A stretch of 64,000 nucleotides of DNA from Cellulosimicrobium funkei (lineage in GTDB: Bacteria; Actinomycetota; Actinomycetes; Actinomycetales; Cellulomonadaceae): the NCBI RefSeq assembly GCF_004519295.1, contig NZ_SOZH01000011.1, positions 124,001 to 188,000 on the forward strand, in the 5' to 3' direction. A model generated the notes under the pieces. It ran no database searches and was not told where the DNA came from. It saw only the letters and a program-made list of their open reading frames with translations. This document shows positions 41,440 through 49,514 of this stretch, piece by piece (position 1 is the stretch's first letter; each line of letters begins with the position of its first letter). The position numbers were made by a program, and so were the translations under genes.

Positions 41440-42332
41440 GCCCGCAGACCCTCCCGGCCGACGACCGCGTGCGCGCCGCCCTGCACCCGCTCGCCGGGGT
41501 GGACCTCGACGAGCTCGTTGGGACCGCCGCGCTGCTGACCCGGGTCGACTGGAAGTACGTCCTGCCCGTGGACGACGCGGTCGCCGTGCTCGACGCCCTC
41601 GCCCGCACGACCGCCGCGCGCGTCCTCGAGATCGACGGGGCACGCAGCGCGGCCTACGAGTCGGTGTACTTCGACACGCCCGACCTCGCGTCGTTCCGCC
41701 TCACGGTGACGCGCCGCCGTCGGCGGTTCAAGGTCCGCACGCGCACGTACCTCGACTCCGGGACGAGCTTCCTCGAGGTCAAGACGCGCGCCGCGCGCGG
41801 CACGACGCTCAAGCAGCGCGTCGCCCACGACTGCCCGACGGCGCTCGGCGGCGGGCAGGAGTTCGTCCACCGGACGCTCGCCGCCGAGGGCATCGACGGC
41901 GTGCCGGAGCACGCGCTCGCACCCGGCCTCGTGTCGCGGTACCGCCGCACGACGCTCCTGCTCCCCCGGCCCGACGGCGCCGCGCGCGCCACCGTCGACA
42001 CCGGGCTCACGTGGGAGCTCGACCGGCCCGACGGCGCCCGCCCCCTCTCCTGGCCCGTCACCCACCTGGCGGTCGTCGAGACGAAGGGCGGCTCGACGCC
42101 GTCGGACCTCGACCGGCTGCTGTGGCGGCACGGCCACCGCCCCGAGCGGATCTCCAAGTACGGCACCGGGCTGGCGCTGCTGCGCCCCGACCTGCCCGAC
42201 GGCCCCTGGCGGCGCGTGATCCGCCGCCACCTCACCCCCTCCCCGGGCGGCACGAGGTCCGACCGGACTCCCGCCCACCACCTCGCCCGACACCCCGCCC
42301 GCACCCCCGGGCACGACGACAGGAGCCTGTGA
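41436..42332 (+). CDS. VTC-domain polyphosphate polymerase-like protein
   Basis: A 298-residue VTC-domain protein: TRVDWKYVLPVDDAVAVLDAL near residue 35, the basic tunnel strands RRRRRFKVRTRTYLDSGTSFLEVKTR by parts RRRRRFKVRTRTYL and FLEVKTR, YRRTTLLL, and the metal-binding VVETKGG. Yeast VTC4 uses this fold to make polyphosphate from ATP; bacterial ones are less studied. It overlaps DUF4956 by ATGA and its stop overlaps the next ATG, so all three are coupled. Confidence 0.88.
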   Translation: MSPQTLPADDRVRAALHPLAGVDLDELVGTAALLTRVDWKYVLPVDDAVAVLDALARTTAARVLEIDGARSAAYESVYFDTPDLASFRLTVTRRRRRFKVRTRTYLDSGTSFLEVKTRAARGTTLKQRVAHDCPTALGGGQEFVHRTLAAEGIDGVPEHALAPGLVSRYRRTTLLLPRPDGAARATVDTGLTWELDRPDGARPLSWPVTHLAVVETKGGSTPSDLDRLLWRHGHRPERISKYGTGLALLRPDLPDGPWRRVIRRHLTPSPGGTRSDRTPAHHLARHPARTPGHDDRSL

Positions 42333-44440
42333 TGCGCATCCGACGACCCCTCACGTACCTCACCGCGGCCGCGGCGGCCGCCGTCCTCGCCGGCTGCTCA
42401 GTCCTGGGCAGCGACGCCGCCACGGACGACACGTCCGCGAGCGCGAGCACCACAACCTCGACCACCGCGTCCGACGCCGTCGCCGGCTTCACCCCGGACG
42501 AGGCGCGCGCCGACAACACCGAGGTGGCGCTGGACGACGCCGACCTCGCGGTCGACGAGGCGTCGGCGACGACCGTCGCGCTCGACGGCGGCACCGCCAC
42601 CGTGGACGGTGAGGGCGCGACCGTCGACGGCGCGACCGTCACCGTGACCGCCCCCGGCACGTACGTGCTGAGCGGCACGCTGGAGGGCCAGGTCGTCGTC
42701 GACACCGCCGAGGACGGGCTCGTCCAGCTCGTGCTCGACGACGCCGACATCACCTCGACGACCAACGCCGCCGTGAACGTCCAGGACGCGGAGAAGGTCG
42801 CGGTGGTCCTCGCCGACGGCTCGACGAACAGCCTCACCGACACCGAGGAGCCCTCCGAGCTGGACGCCGACGGCGAGCCCGACGGCGCGCTGTTCTCGAC
42901 GGCCGACCTCGTGATCGGCGGCGACGGCGCGCTCACCGTGACGTCGCACGCGAACGACGGCATCGTCTCGAAGGACGGCCTCGTCGTCGCGGGCGGCGAC
43001 CTCACCGTGGACGCGGGCGACGACGGCCTGCGCGGCAAGGACTACCTCGTCGTCACAGGCGGGACGCTCGACGTCACCGCCGCGCAGGACGGGCTGAAGT
43101 CGACCGAGGACGGCGACGCGGCCCTCGGGTTCGTCGACGTGCGCGGCGGGGACGTCACCGTCACGTCGGGCGACGACGGCGTCCAGGCGGTGACGGACGT
43201 CGTCGTCTCCGGCGGCACGCTGACCGTCACCGCGGCCGGCGGCGCGGGTACCGACGTGAGCGACGACGCGTCCGCGAAGGGTCTCAAGGGCGACGTGGGG
43301 GTCGTGGTCGGCGACGACGCGACGGTCACCGTCGACGCCGCCGACGACGCCCTGCACTCGGACGGCGCGGTGTCCGTCTCGGGCGGGACCGTCGAGCTGT
43401 CGTCCGGCGACGACGGCGTGCACGCCGACGGCGACGTCACCGTCTCCGGCGGCGACCTCACCGTCACCACATCCGTGGAGGGCATCGAGGGCGCGACCCT
43501 CACGATCTCCGGCGGTGACGTCGACGTGACGGCGAGCGACGACGGCCTCAACGCGACGGTCGGGTCGACGACCGGCACCGGCGAGGGCGACACGGCAGCG
43601 GGCGGCTCGGCGGCAGGCGACACGGCAGCAGGCGGCTCGGCGGCGGGCGGCTCGGCGGGCGGCCCGGCCGACGGCTCGGCCGACGGCACGATGCCGGAGC
43701 CGCCGGACGGTGCACCGGGTGGCACGGCGGGCGGCACCCCGCCGGAGATGCCGGCCGACGGCGAGATGCCCGAGCCCCCGCAGGGCGGCGACCTGCCCGA
43801 CGGTGTCGAGCCCCCCGACGGCGCGGACCTGCCGCAGGGCGGCCCTGGCGGTGGGGCGGGCGGCATGGCGGGCGGCGGCATGGACGCCGACGACGGCTCG
43901 TCGCTGACGATCTCCGGCGGCACGCTCACGATCGACGCCGGCGGCGACGGGATCGACTCGAACGGGTCGCTCACGGTCACGGGCGGCGAGACGGTCGTCC
44001 AGGGCCCGACGAACGACGGCAACGGCGCGCTCGACGTGAACGGCACGTTCGCCGTCTCCGGCGGCTCGCTCGTCGCGGCGGGCAGCGCGGGGATGGTCGT
44101 CGTGCCGGCCACGGACTCCGAGCAGGGTTGGCTCGCCGCCGACGTCTCTGCGAGCGCCGGCGACACCGTCACCGTCACGGCGTCGGACGGCACCGTCGTC
44201 GCCGAGCTCACCGTCACCAAGGAGACGGCGAACGTCGTCGTCTCCTCCCCCGACGTGACGACCGGTGAGACCTACACGGTGACCGCCCCGTCCGGCTCGG
44301 TGACCGCCGTCGCGGGCGAGTGGACCGGCGGCGGCATGGGGGGCCGCCCCACCCGCCCGGGCACGCAGGACGGCACCACAACCCCGGACGGCACGGGCCA
44401 AGACGGCACCACGGGCCAGGACGAGACCACCGAGTCCTGA
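42332..44440 (+). CDS. Surface lipoprotein with DUF4353 carbohydrate-binding repeats
   Basis: A 702-residue lipoprotein (lipobox LAGC at about residues 20-23). Repeated beta segments of the form SGGTLTV, DGV/DDGLHA and GGDLTV make a right-handed parallel beta-helix typical of DUF4353, annotated as a carbohydrate-binding domain. In the middle a Gly/Pro/Ser-rich linker carries imperfect repeats (GDTAAGGSAAG, PEPPDGAPGG) before the last helix turns. It is displayed at the cell surface and coupled to the VTC and DUF4956 genes. Confidence 0.85.
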   Translation: MRIRRPLTYLTAAAAAAVLAGCSVLGSDAATDDTSASASTTTSTTASDAVAGFTPDEARADNTEVALDDADLAVDEASATTVALDGGTATVDGEGATVDGATVTVTAPGTYVLSGTLEGQVVVDTAEDGLVQLVLDDADITSTTNAAVNVQDAEKVAVVLADGSTNSLTDTEEPSELDADGEPDGALFSTADLVIGGDGALTVTSHANDGIVSKDGLVVAGGDLTVDAGDDGLRGKDYLVVTGGTLDVTAAQDGLKSTEDGDAALGFVDVRGGDVTVTSGDDGVQAVTDVVVSGGTLTVTAAGGAGTDVSDDASAKGLKGDVGVVVGDDATVTVDAADDALHSDGAVSVSGGTVELSSGDDGVHADGDVTVSGGDLTVTTSVEGIEGATLTISGGDVDVTASDDGLNATVGSTTGTGEGDTAAGGSAAGDTAAGGSAAGGSAGGPADGSADGTMPEPPDGAPGGTAGGTPPEMPADGEMPEPPQGGDLPDGVEPPDGADLPQGGPGGGAGGMAGGGMDADDGSSLTISGGTLTIDAGGDGIDSNGSLTVTGGETVVQGPTNDGNGALDVNGTFAVSGGSLVAAGSAGMVVVPATDSEQGWLAADVSASAGDTVTVTASDGTVVAELTVTKETANVVVSSPDVTTGETYTVTAPSGSVTAVAGEWTGGGMGGRPTRPGTQDGTTTPDGTGQDGTTGQDETTES

Positions 44441-44482
44441 CCGCGCGTCGTCCGGCCCGGGATCCCAGCCCGAGCGCCCTGC

Positions 44483-44587
44483 CGAGGTAGAGCCCCGGTC
44501 CCGCGAGGTAGAGCCGTGGTTCCCCGACGTACAGCCGAAGTCCCGCGAAGTAGAGCCGCGGTCATCCGAGAGAGACCCGCGGTCGGG
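44483..44587. repeat. Five 21-bp tandem repeats, left block
   Basis: Units start at 44483, 44504, 44525, 44546 and 44567, exactly 21 bp apart. Consensus begins CGAGGTAGAGCCGYGG and continues TCCCG; units 1, 2 and 4 are nearest and the outer copy is most decayed. The sequence is not coding: all frames merely repeat a 7-codon word. Confidence 0.9.
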
Positions 44588-44695
44588 CACCGGCAGGAGC
44601 GCGCCAAGGATCGTCCCCACTCCGGTCCGTGCGGCCACCTGGTCGCGAGGAGCCCTTGCCGTGGTCGTGCCGCGTCCTCGCGTTGGAGCACCGTC

Positions 44696-44792
44696 GTGCC
44701 CGACGGCGGTCGGTCGCCCGCGGCGAGGGCGCCTCAGCCGGCCACCAGCAAGGCGGCACCACCATCCAGACCCGACCCGCGCCGTCGGGCAC
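44696..44792. repeat. Inverted pair of the 13-mer GTGCCCGACGGCG between the two blocks
   Basis: GTGCCCGACGGCG (44696-44708) and CGCCGTCGGGCAC (44780-44792) are perfect inverted copies 71 bp apart. They lie in the roughly 200-bp core (44588-44791) between the two 21-bp repeat blocks; the core otherwise shows no gene or promoter that I can support. Confidence 0.7.
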
Positions 44793-45043
44793 ACGACCAC
44801 GGCTCTACCTCGCAGAACCACGGCTCTACCTCGCCGTACCTCGGGTCTACCTCGCGCGACCACGGCTCTACCTCGCCAGACCTCGAGTCCACCTCACGGG
44901 ACCACGGCTCTACCTCGCCAGACCTCGAGTCCACCTCACGGGACCACGGCTCAACCTCGACCGAACCACGGCTCTACCTCGCGCGACCTCAGCTCTACCT
45001 CGCGGGGCCTCGGGGCTCCCTCGGGGTGACCAGGGCTACCTCG
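44793..45043. repeat. About twelve 21-bp tandem repeats, right block (inverted relative to the left)
   Basis: Units ending in CTACCTCG end at 44812, 44833, 44854, 44875, 44896, 44917, 44938, 44959, 44981, 45002, 45023 and 45043, so the step is 21 bp with two slips (22 and 20). The typical unit is ACCACGGCTCTACCTCG preceded by CGGG/CGCG; a variant with CTCGAGTCCACCTCA alternates at units 5 and 7. This is the reverse complement of the left block. It ends 44 bp before the sirtuin gene. Confidence 0.92.
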
Positions 45044-45086
45044 GCGGGCCGGGGTTCTGCCCCGCTCTCGTCGTACCGTGGGAGAC

Positions 45087-46085
45087 GTGCCCACCGACCC
45101 GACCGCACCGTCCCCGACCGACCCGACCGACCCGACGACCGCCTCCCCCGCGCACGTGGCGACGTCGGCCGCCGACCTGCCGTCCGCCGTCCCGACCCTG
45201 TCGTCGCGGCTCGCGTGGCGGCCGAGCCAGCCGCCGGCGGGCGCGGAGCCGGCGCCGCGGACGGGGACGGTCGAAGACGCGGTGGAGCTGCTGCGGGGGC
45301 TGCGGGTCACGGCGCTCACGGGCGCGGGCGTGTCGACGGACTCGGGGATCCCGGACTACCGCGGCCCGGACTCGCCGCCGCGCAACCCGATGACGTACCA
45401 GCAGTTCGTGCAGGACGAGGCGTTCCGCCGCCACTACTGGGCGCGCAACCACGTCGGGTGGCAGCACGTGCACCGCACGCACCCGAACGCGGGCCACCGG
45501 GCGCTGGCGCGGCTGGAGGACGCGGGCGTGCTCGTCGGGCTCATCACGCAGAACGTGGACCTGCTGCACGAGGACGCGGGCAGCCGCAACGTCATCGACC
45601 TGCACGGCCGCTACGACCGGGTGATCTGTCTGCAGTGCGGGCGCGTCATCTCGCGCGAGCACCTGGCCGAGCGCCTGACCGCCCTCAACCCGGGGTTCCT
45701 CGAGAGCGTCGGCGACGTCGGCGACGTGGAGATCGCGCCGGACGCGGACGCCGTGATCGAGCAGACGTCGCACTTCCGGCCCGCACCGTGCGAGTTCTGC
45801 GGCGGGGTGCTCAAGCCGGAGATCGTGTACTTCGGGGAGAACGTGCCGCGCGAACGGGTCGACCGTGCGTTCGCGATGGTCGACGAGGGCGACGCGCTCC
45901 TCGTCGCCGGGTCGTCGCTCACGGTGCTGAGCGGGCTGCGGTTCGTGCGGCACGCGGCGAAGGACGGCAAGCCGGTCGTCATCGTCAACCGCGGCTGGAC
46001 GCGCGGCGACCCGCTCGCGACGCTCAAGATCGAGGCCGGCACCACGGAGACCCTCACCGCCCTCGCCGAGGCGCTCGCGCGCTGA
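45087..46085 (+). CDS. SIR2-family NAD-dependent protein deacylase
   Basis: A 332-residue sirtuin. NAD-binding [27 protein letters not shown] and the catalytic LHGRYD histidine are present, with two zinc cysteine pairs (CLQC and CEFC). The N-terminal 70 residues are Pro/Thr/Asp repeats ([15 protein letters not shown]) and not part of the fold. GTG 45087 is chosen because TACCGT is 7 nt upstream (leaderless); GTG 45078 is in frame. It removes acyl groups from lysines. The repeat blocks lie directly upstream. Confidence 0.93.
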   Translation: MPTDPTAPSPTDPTDPTTASPAHVATSAADLPSAVPTLSSRLAWRPSQPPAGAEPAPRTGTVEDAVELLRGLRVTALTGAGVSTDSGIPDYRGPDSPPRNPMTYQQFVQDEAFRRHYWARNHVGWQHVHRTHPNAGHRALARLEDAGVLVGLITQNVDLLHEDAGSRNVIDLHGRYDRVICLQCGRVISREHLAERLTALNPGFLESVGDVGDVEIAPDADAVIEQTSHFRPAPCEFCGGVLKPEIVYFGENVPRERVDRAFAMVDEGDALLVAGSSLTVLSGLRFVRHAAKDGKPVVIVNRGWTRGDPLATLKIEAGTTETLTALAEALAR

Positions 46086-46101
46086 GGCGACCGACCCACG
46101 A

Positions 46102-46206
46102 GCGGTGGGGAGGAAGGACGGCGCCGGGTCGTGGCGGGCCTGGCGGGAGGCGCCGAGGGACGAGGCGCCGGATGGTAGACCCGGCGCCGTCCTTCCTCCC
46201 CACCGC
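46102..46206. repeat. 29-bp perfect inverted repeat with 47-bp centre
   Basis: 46102-46130 and 46178-46206 are perfect reverse complements; the arms contain GAGGAAGGACGGCGCC. The centre (46131-46177) is GC-rich and has no ORF. It lies between the converging sirtuin and tadA genes, so it can terminate both transcripts, but it is longer than any other terminator here and resembles a small non-autonomous element. Confidence 0.88.
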
Positions 46207-46229
46207 GACCGCGGCGACAGGGGGTGCGG

Positions 46230-46868
46230 TCAGCGCTGCGCGCCGAAGAAGTCGCGGAGCAGCCGTGCGCACTCGTCCTCGCGCACGCCGCCGACGACCT
46301 CGACGGCGTGGTTCGCGCGCTGGTCGCGCACCAGGTCCCACACCGAGCCGGTCGCGCCGGCCTTCGGGTCCCACGCCCCGAGCACGAGCCGCTCGACGCG
46401 CGCCAGCACGAGCGCGCCCGCGCACATGACGCACGGCTCGAGCGTGACGACGAGCGTGCAGCCCTCGAGGCGCCACTCCCCCCACGTCGCGGCGGCCTGG
46501 CGCAGCGCGAGCACCTCGGCGTGCGCGGTCGGGTCGCCCGTCTCCTCGCGCCGGTTGCGCCCCACGCCGAGCAGCCGCCCGTCCGGCCCGACGACGACCG
46601 CCCCCACGGGCACGTCGGCGCTCGCGAGCGCGTGGGTCGCCTCGTGCAGCGCGAGGTCCATGAGGGCGTCCCACGTCCGGCGGCGCCCCGCGACCGTGGC
46701 GGGCGGGAACGCACCCTCCGTGGCAGGGATCGCGAGCCCGCGCGGCACGGTGCCCGACGCCGTCCCCTCCTCCGGGTGCGCGAGGTCGCCCCGGTGCGCG
46801 GGGTCGCCCGAGCGGGCGAGGCCGCCCGGGTGGGCCGGCTCGCCAGGGTGGGCGGCGTCGTCGGGCAC
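46230..46868 (-). CDS. tadA: tRNA-specific adenosine deaminase-like (TadA-family) nucleoside deaminase
   Basis: A 212-residue zinc deaminase. The metal and catalytic motifs are HAEVLAL and [13 protein letters not shown]. This is the TadA pattern, which deaminates A34 of tRNA-Arg to inosine. The first 60 residues are an unusual Pro/His/Gly repeat ([21 protein letters not shown] by parts [10 protein letters not shown] and [12 protein letters not shown]) not found in the family. GTG at 46866-46868 has GGAGG 6 nt upstream. Converges with the sirtuin gene; divergent from upp. Confidence 0.9.
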   Translation of the reverse strand: MPDDAAHPGEPAHPGGLARSGDPAHRGDLAHPEEGTASGTVPRGLAIPATEGAFPPATVAGRRRTWDALMDLALHEATHALASADVPVGAVVVGPDGRLLGVGRNRREETGDPTAHAEVLALRQAAATWGEWRLEGCTLVVTLEPCVMCAGALVLARVERLVLGAWDPKAGATGSVWDLVRDQRANHAVEVVGGVREDECARLLRDFFGAQR

Positions 46869-46986
46869 GGGACCTCCGGTCGGTAGGAGCGGGCCGCACC
46901 AGGCTAGCGACCGGGCGCCCACCCCGTGCGCGGATCGGTTACCGGCCGGTACGGCGGACGGCCCGCGGTCCGATACCGTTGTCACC

Positions 46987-47622
46987 ATGCGCCTGCACGT
47001 CGCCGACCACCCGCTCGTGGCCCACAAGCTGACCGTCCTGCGGAACAAGGAGACGACGTCTTCGACGTTCCGGCTCCTCGTCGACGAGCTGGTCACGCTC
47101 CTCGCCTACGAGGCGACGCGGGACGTGCGCGTCGAGCCGCACGAGATCGAGACGCCCGTGACCAGGACGGTCGGCGTCCGGCTCGCGGAGCCGCGCCCCC
47201 TCGTGGTGCCGATCCTGCGCGCGGGCCTCGGCATGCTCGAGGGCATGACGCGGCTCCTGCCCACGGCGGAGGTCGGGTTCCTCGGGATGCAGCGCGACGA
47301 GGAGACGCTCGAGGCGGTCACGTACGCGAACCGCCTCCCCGACGACCTCACGGGCCGGCACGTCTTCCTGCTCGACCCGATGCTCGCGACCGGCGGCACG
47401 CTCGTCGCGGCGATCGACTACGTCTTCGCGCGCGGGGCGCGCGACGTCACGGCCGTGTGCCTGCTCGCCGCGCCGGAGGGCATCCAGGTGCTGGAGAAGG
47501 CGGTCGGCGAGCGCGTCGACGTCCAGCTCGTGGTCGCGGCGGTCGACGAGCGCCTCGACGAGAAGGCATACATCGTGCCCGGGCTGGGCGACGCGGGCGA
47601 CCGCCTGTACGGCGTCGTCTGA
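46987..47622 (+). CDS. upp: Uracil phosphoribosyltransferase
   Basis: A 211-residue Upp enzyme that makes UMP from uracil and PRPP. The PRPP loop DPMLATGGT and the uracil-binding end segment [16 protein letters not shown] are clear, as is the opening [20 protein letters not shown] by part [15 protein letters not shown] 7 nt before the ATG predicts leaderless expression. Full length. Confidence 0.97.
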   Translation: MRLHVADHPLVAHKLTVLRNKETTSSTFRLLVDELVTLLAYEATRDVRVEPHEIETPVTRTVGVRLAEPRPLVVPILRAGLGMLEGMTRLLPTAEVGFLGMQRDEETLEAVTYANRLPDDLTGRHVFLLDPMLATGGTLVAAIDYVFARGARDVTAVCLLAAPEGIQVLEKAVGERVDVQLVVAAVDERLDEKAYIVPGLGDAGDRLYGVV

Positions 47623-47765
47623 CGCTCCCACCTGCACGAACACCCGCCGGGACGCCCCGGCCCCTGCTCGGCACGCCCGGAACGCGAGATCGCCGCGTTC
47701 CGCATGCTGAGAACTTCCACGGCTCCTCTTGGCGTGCCGTGCGCTCCGCTGCCATGCTCGCTCCC

Positions 47766-47846
47766 GTGAGCACCTCGACCCGTCCCGTCAGCGCGCCGTC
47801 CGGCGTGCTCCCGGGCGCGGTCGTGTGCGTCTGTTGTCAGGCCTGA
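47766..47846 (+). CDS. 26-residue Cys-rich leader peptide (possible cysteine-sensing attenuator)
   Basis: A short ORF begins at GTG 47766, 7 nt after a CATGCT hexamer that has TTGGCG 18 bp ahead of it. It reads MSTSTRPVSAPSG then VLPGAVVCVCCQA and stops at 47846. Three of the last six residues are Cys, two of them on the rare TGT codon. In mycobacteria leaderless Cys-rich ORFs attenuate downstream genes when cysteine is plentiful. A CGCCGG-ACTC-CCGGCG hairpin (47891-47906) lies between this ORF and the next gene. Confidence 0.6.
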   Translation: MSTSTRPVSAPSGVLPGAVVCVCCQA

Positions 47847-47937
47847 ACCCTCTCCCGCACCTCGGTTCAGCCCTCGACCCCTGCCGACCCGCCGGACTCC
47901 CGGCGTCGCCGTCGGCCCGACGCACCCGGAGCCACCC

Positions 47938-48621
47938 ATGACGCTCACCGCTACCCGCACCGCACGCCGCACGCCGTCGGCCCGCGTCCCCGCCGCCCGG
48001 GCGACGACGCCGCGCCCCACCGCACCGCGGCCCGCCCCCGCACCCCGCGCGGCGGCGCCCGAGCCCGCCGCCCCGCGGCGCAACCCCGGCTTCGTGCTCT
48101 ACGTCGGCGTCGACGCCGCACCGGGCGAGCAGCCGCAGGCGCAGCTCGTCGAGCTCGCCGAGGCGCTGGGCGAGCTGGCGCGCGACTGGCTGCCGAGCGC
48201 CGAGACGTACACGGCGCTCGCGCTCGCCGAGCCCACGACCGCGACGACGTCGCCCGTCCAGGACATCGCCGCGTTCCGCGAGCGGCTCGCGACCCTCTCG
48301 CCCGTGCCGCGCGTCGTCATCGACCCCGCGGGGCGCACGGTCACCGTGGAGGGCCGCTCGGCGCGCCTGACCTTCCGCGAGCTCGAGCTGCTGTCGTACC
48401 TCGCGCGCACGGCGCACCGCGTCGTGACGCGCGCCGAGCTGCTGGAGACCGTGTGGGCCGACCACGAGGTCGCGAGCGGCAGCCGCACCATCGACGTCCA
48501 CGTGCGACGCCTGCGCGAGAAGCTCGGGCTGGAGCACGTCATCACCACGGTCCGCGGGCTCGGCTACCGGTTCGACCCGCAGACCCCCGTCGTCCTCGGC
48601 GGCTCGGGGGACGCCGCCTGA
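47938..48621 (+). CDS. Winged-helix (OmpR/PhoB-type) transcriptional regulator without receiver domain
   Basis: A 227-residue DNA-binding protein. The first 60 residues are low-complexity Ala/Pro/Arg; a small unassigned domain follows; residues about 125-215 are an OmpR-type winged helix (LTFRELELLSYLARTAHRVVTRAELLETVW, IDVHVRRLREKLG, VITTVRGLGYRF). There is no receiver domain, so it is not a standard response regulator. Its leader holds a Cys-rich short ORF, suggesting a role in sulfur or cysteine metabolism. ATG 47938. Confidence 0.85.
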   Translation: MTLTATRTARRTPSARVPAARATTPRPTAPRPAPAPRAAAPEPAAPRRNPGFVLYVGVDAAPGEQPQAQLVELAEALGELARDWLPSAETYTALALAEPTTATTSPVQDIAAFRERLATLSPVPRVVIDPAGRTVTVEGRSARLTFRELELLSYLARTAHRVVTRAELLETVWADHEVASGSRTIDVHVRRLREKLGLEHVITTVRGLGYRFDPQTPVVLGGSGDAA

Positions 48622-48760
48622 GGACCGCGCTGCCGGGCCGCGGTCGACGTGGGGGTACGTGGGGGACCACGCGCCCGGCAGCGCAACCCCCTCCTGTGAC
48701 GACCCTCGCACACCGCCCGCTCGCCGGGCGCGGACGCGCGTGCGGCGATACGTTCGGCCC

Positions 48761-49483
48761 ATGCGCACAGTCATCGCGGGAGGTCACGGCCAGGTGGGCC
48801 GTCGCCTGGCCCGGACGCTGGTGGAGCGCGGGGACGACGTCGTCGCCTTCGTGCGGTCCGCCGCGCAGATCACGGATCTCACGGAGCTCGGCGCGCACGT
48901 CGCGCTGGTCGACCTCGAGAAGGACGACGCCGTCGCGGTGTCGTTCGAGCTCGAGGGCGCGGACGCCGTCGTGTTCGCCGCGGGCGCCGGGCCCGGCAGC
49001 GGGGCGCCGCGCAAGGACGCGGTCGACCGCGCGGGCGCGGCCCTCCTCGCCGACGCCGCCGAGCGCGCCGGGGTGGGGCGATACGTCCTCGTCTCGTCGC
49101 GCGGCGTCGAGGCGGCCCGTGCCGACGAGCGCCCCGACGGCGTCGACGACGTGTTCTGGGCCTACCTGCGGGCGAAGGCCGCTGCGGAGGACGACCTGCG
49201 CGTCCGCACCGACCTGCAGTGGACGATCGTCCGGCCCGGCCGTCTCACCGACGACCCGGGCGTCGGGCTCGTGGCCCTCGCCCCCGTGGGCGACGGCGAC
49301 AAGCCGCGCGGCAAGCGGCGCAAGCCCGGCGCCGCCGTCGGCGAGCGGTCCGACGTGACGCGCGACGACGTCGCGCTCGTGCTCGCGGCGGTGCTCCACG
49401 AGCCCCGCTCGGCCGGACTCGTGCTCGACCTCGTGGGCGGCGACCGCCCCGTCGAGGACGCGCTCGCCGACGTCCTGCCCTGA
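48761..49483 (+). CDS. NAD(P)H-binding SDR-like protein
   Basis: A 240-residue Rossmann protein of the NmrA/atypical SDR group: MRTVIAGGHGQVGRRLARTL carries the GxxGxxG motif, then VFAAGAGPGSG, YVLVSSRGVEA and WTIVRPGRLTDDPG. It has a distinct basic insert, KPRGKRRKPG. Catalytic Tyr/Lys are not obvious, so it may be a redox sensor rather than an enzyme. TACGTT 6 nt before ATG 48761 predicts leaderless expression. Confidence 0.9.
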   Translation: MRTVIAGGHGQVGRRLARTLVERGDDVVAFVRSAAQITDLTELGAHVALVDLEKDDAVAVSFELEGADAVVFAAGAGPGSGAPRKDAVDRAGAALLADAAERAGVGRYVLVSSRGVEAARADERPDGVDDVFWAYLRAKAAAEDDLRVRTDLQWTIVRPGRLTDDPGVGLVALAPVGDGDKPRGKRRKPGAAVGERSDVTRDDVALVLAAVLHEPRSAGLVLDLVGGDRPVEDALADVLP

Positions 49484-49514
49484 CCGCCCGGCCCGGCGAC
49501 GGACGTCGGGTGCG

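Noticed and set aside
44483-45043. CRISPR array
   Set aside because: Repeats are contiguous 21-bp units without unique spacers, they invert in the middle, and no cas gene is near.
44516-45060. Heptad-repeat 'protein' (for example GSTSRDH or EVEPWSR repeats)
   Set aside because: The repeats come from the 21-bp array (21 nt = 7 codons), which keeps all frames open. There is no start signal, and the units carry slips of one base that break any one frame.
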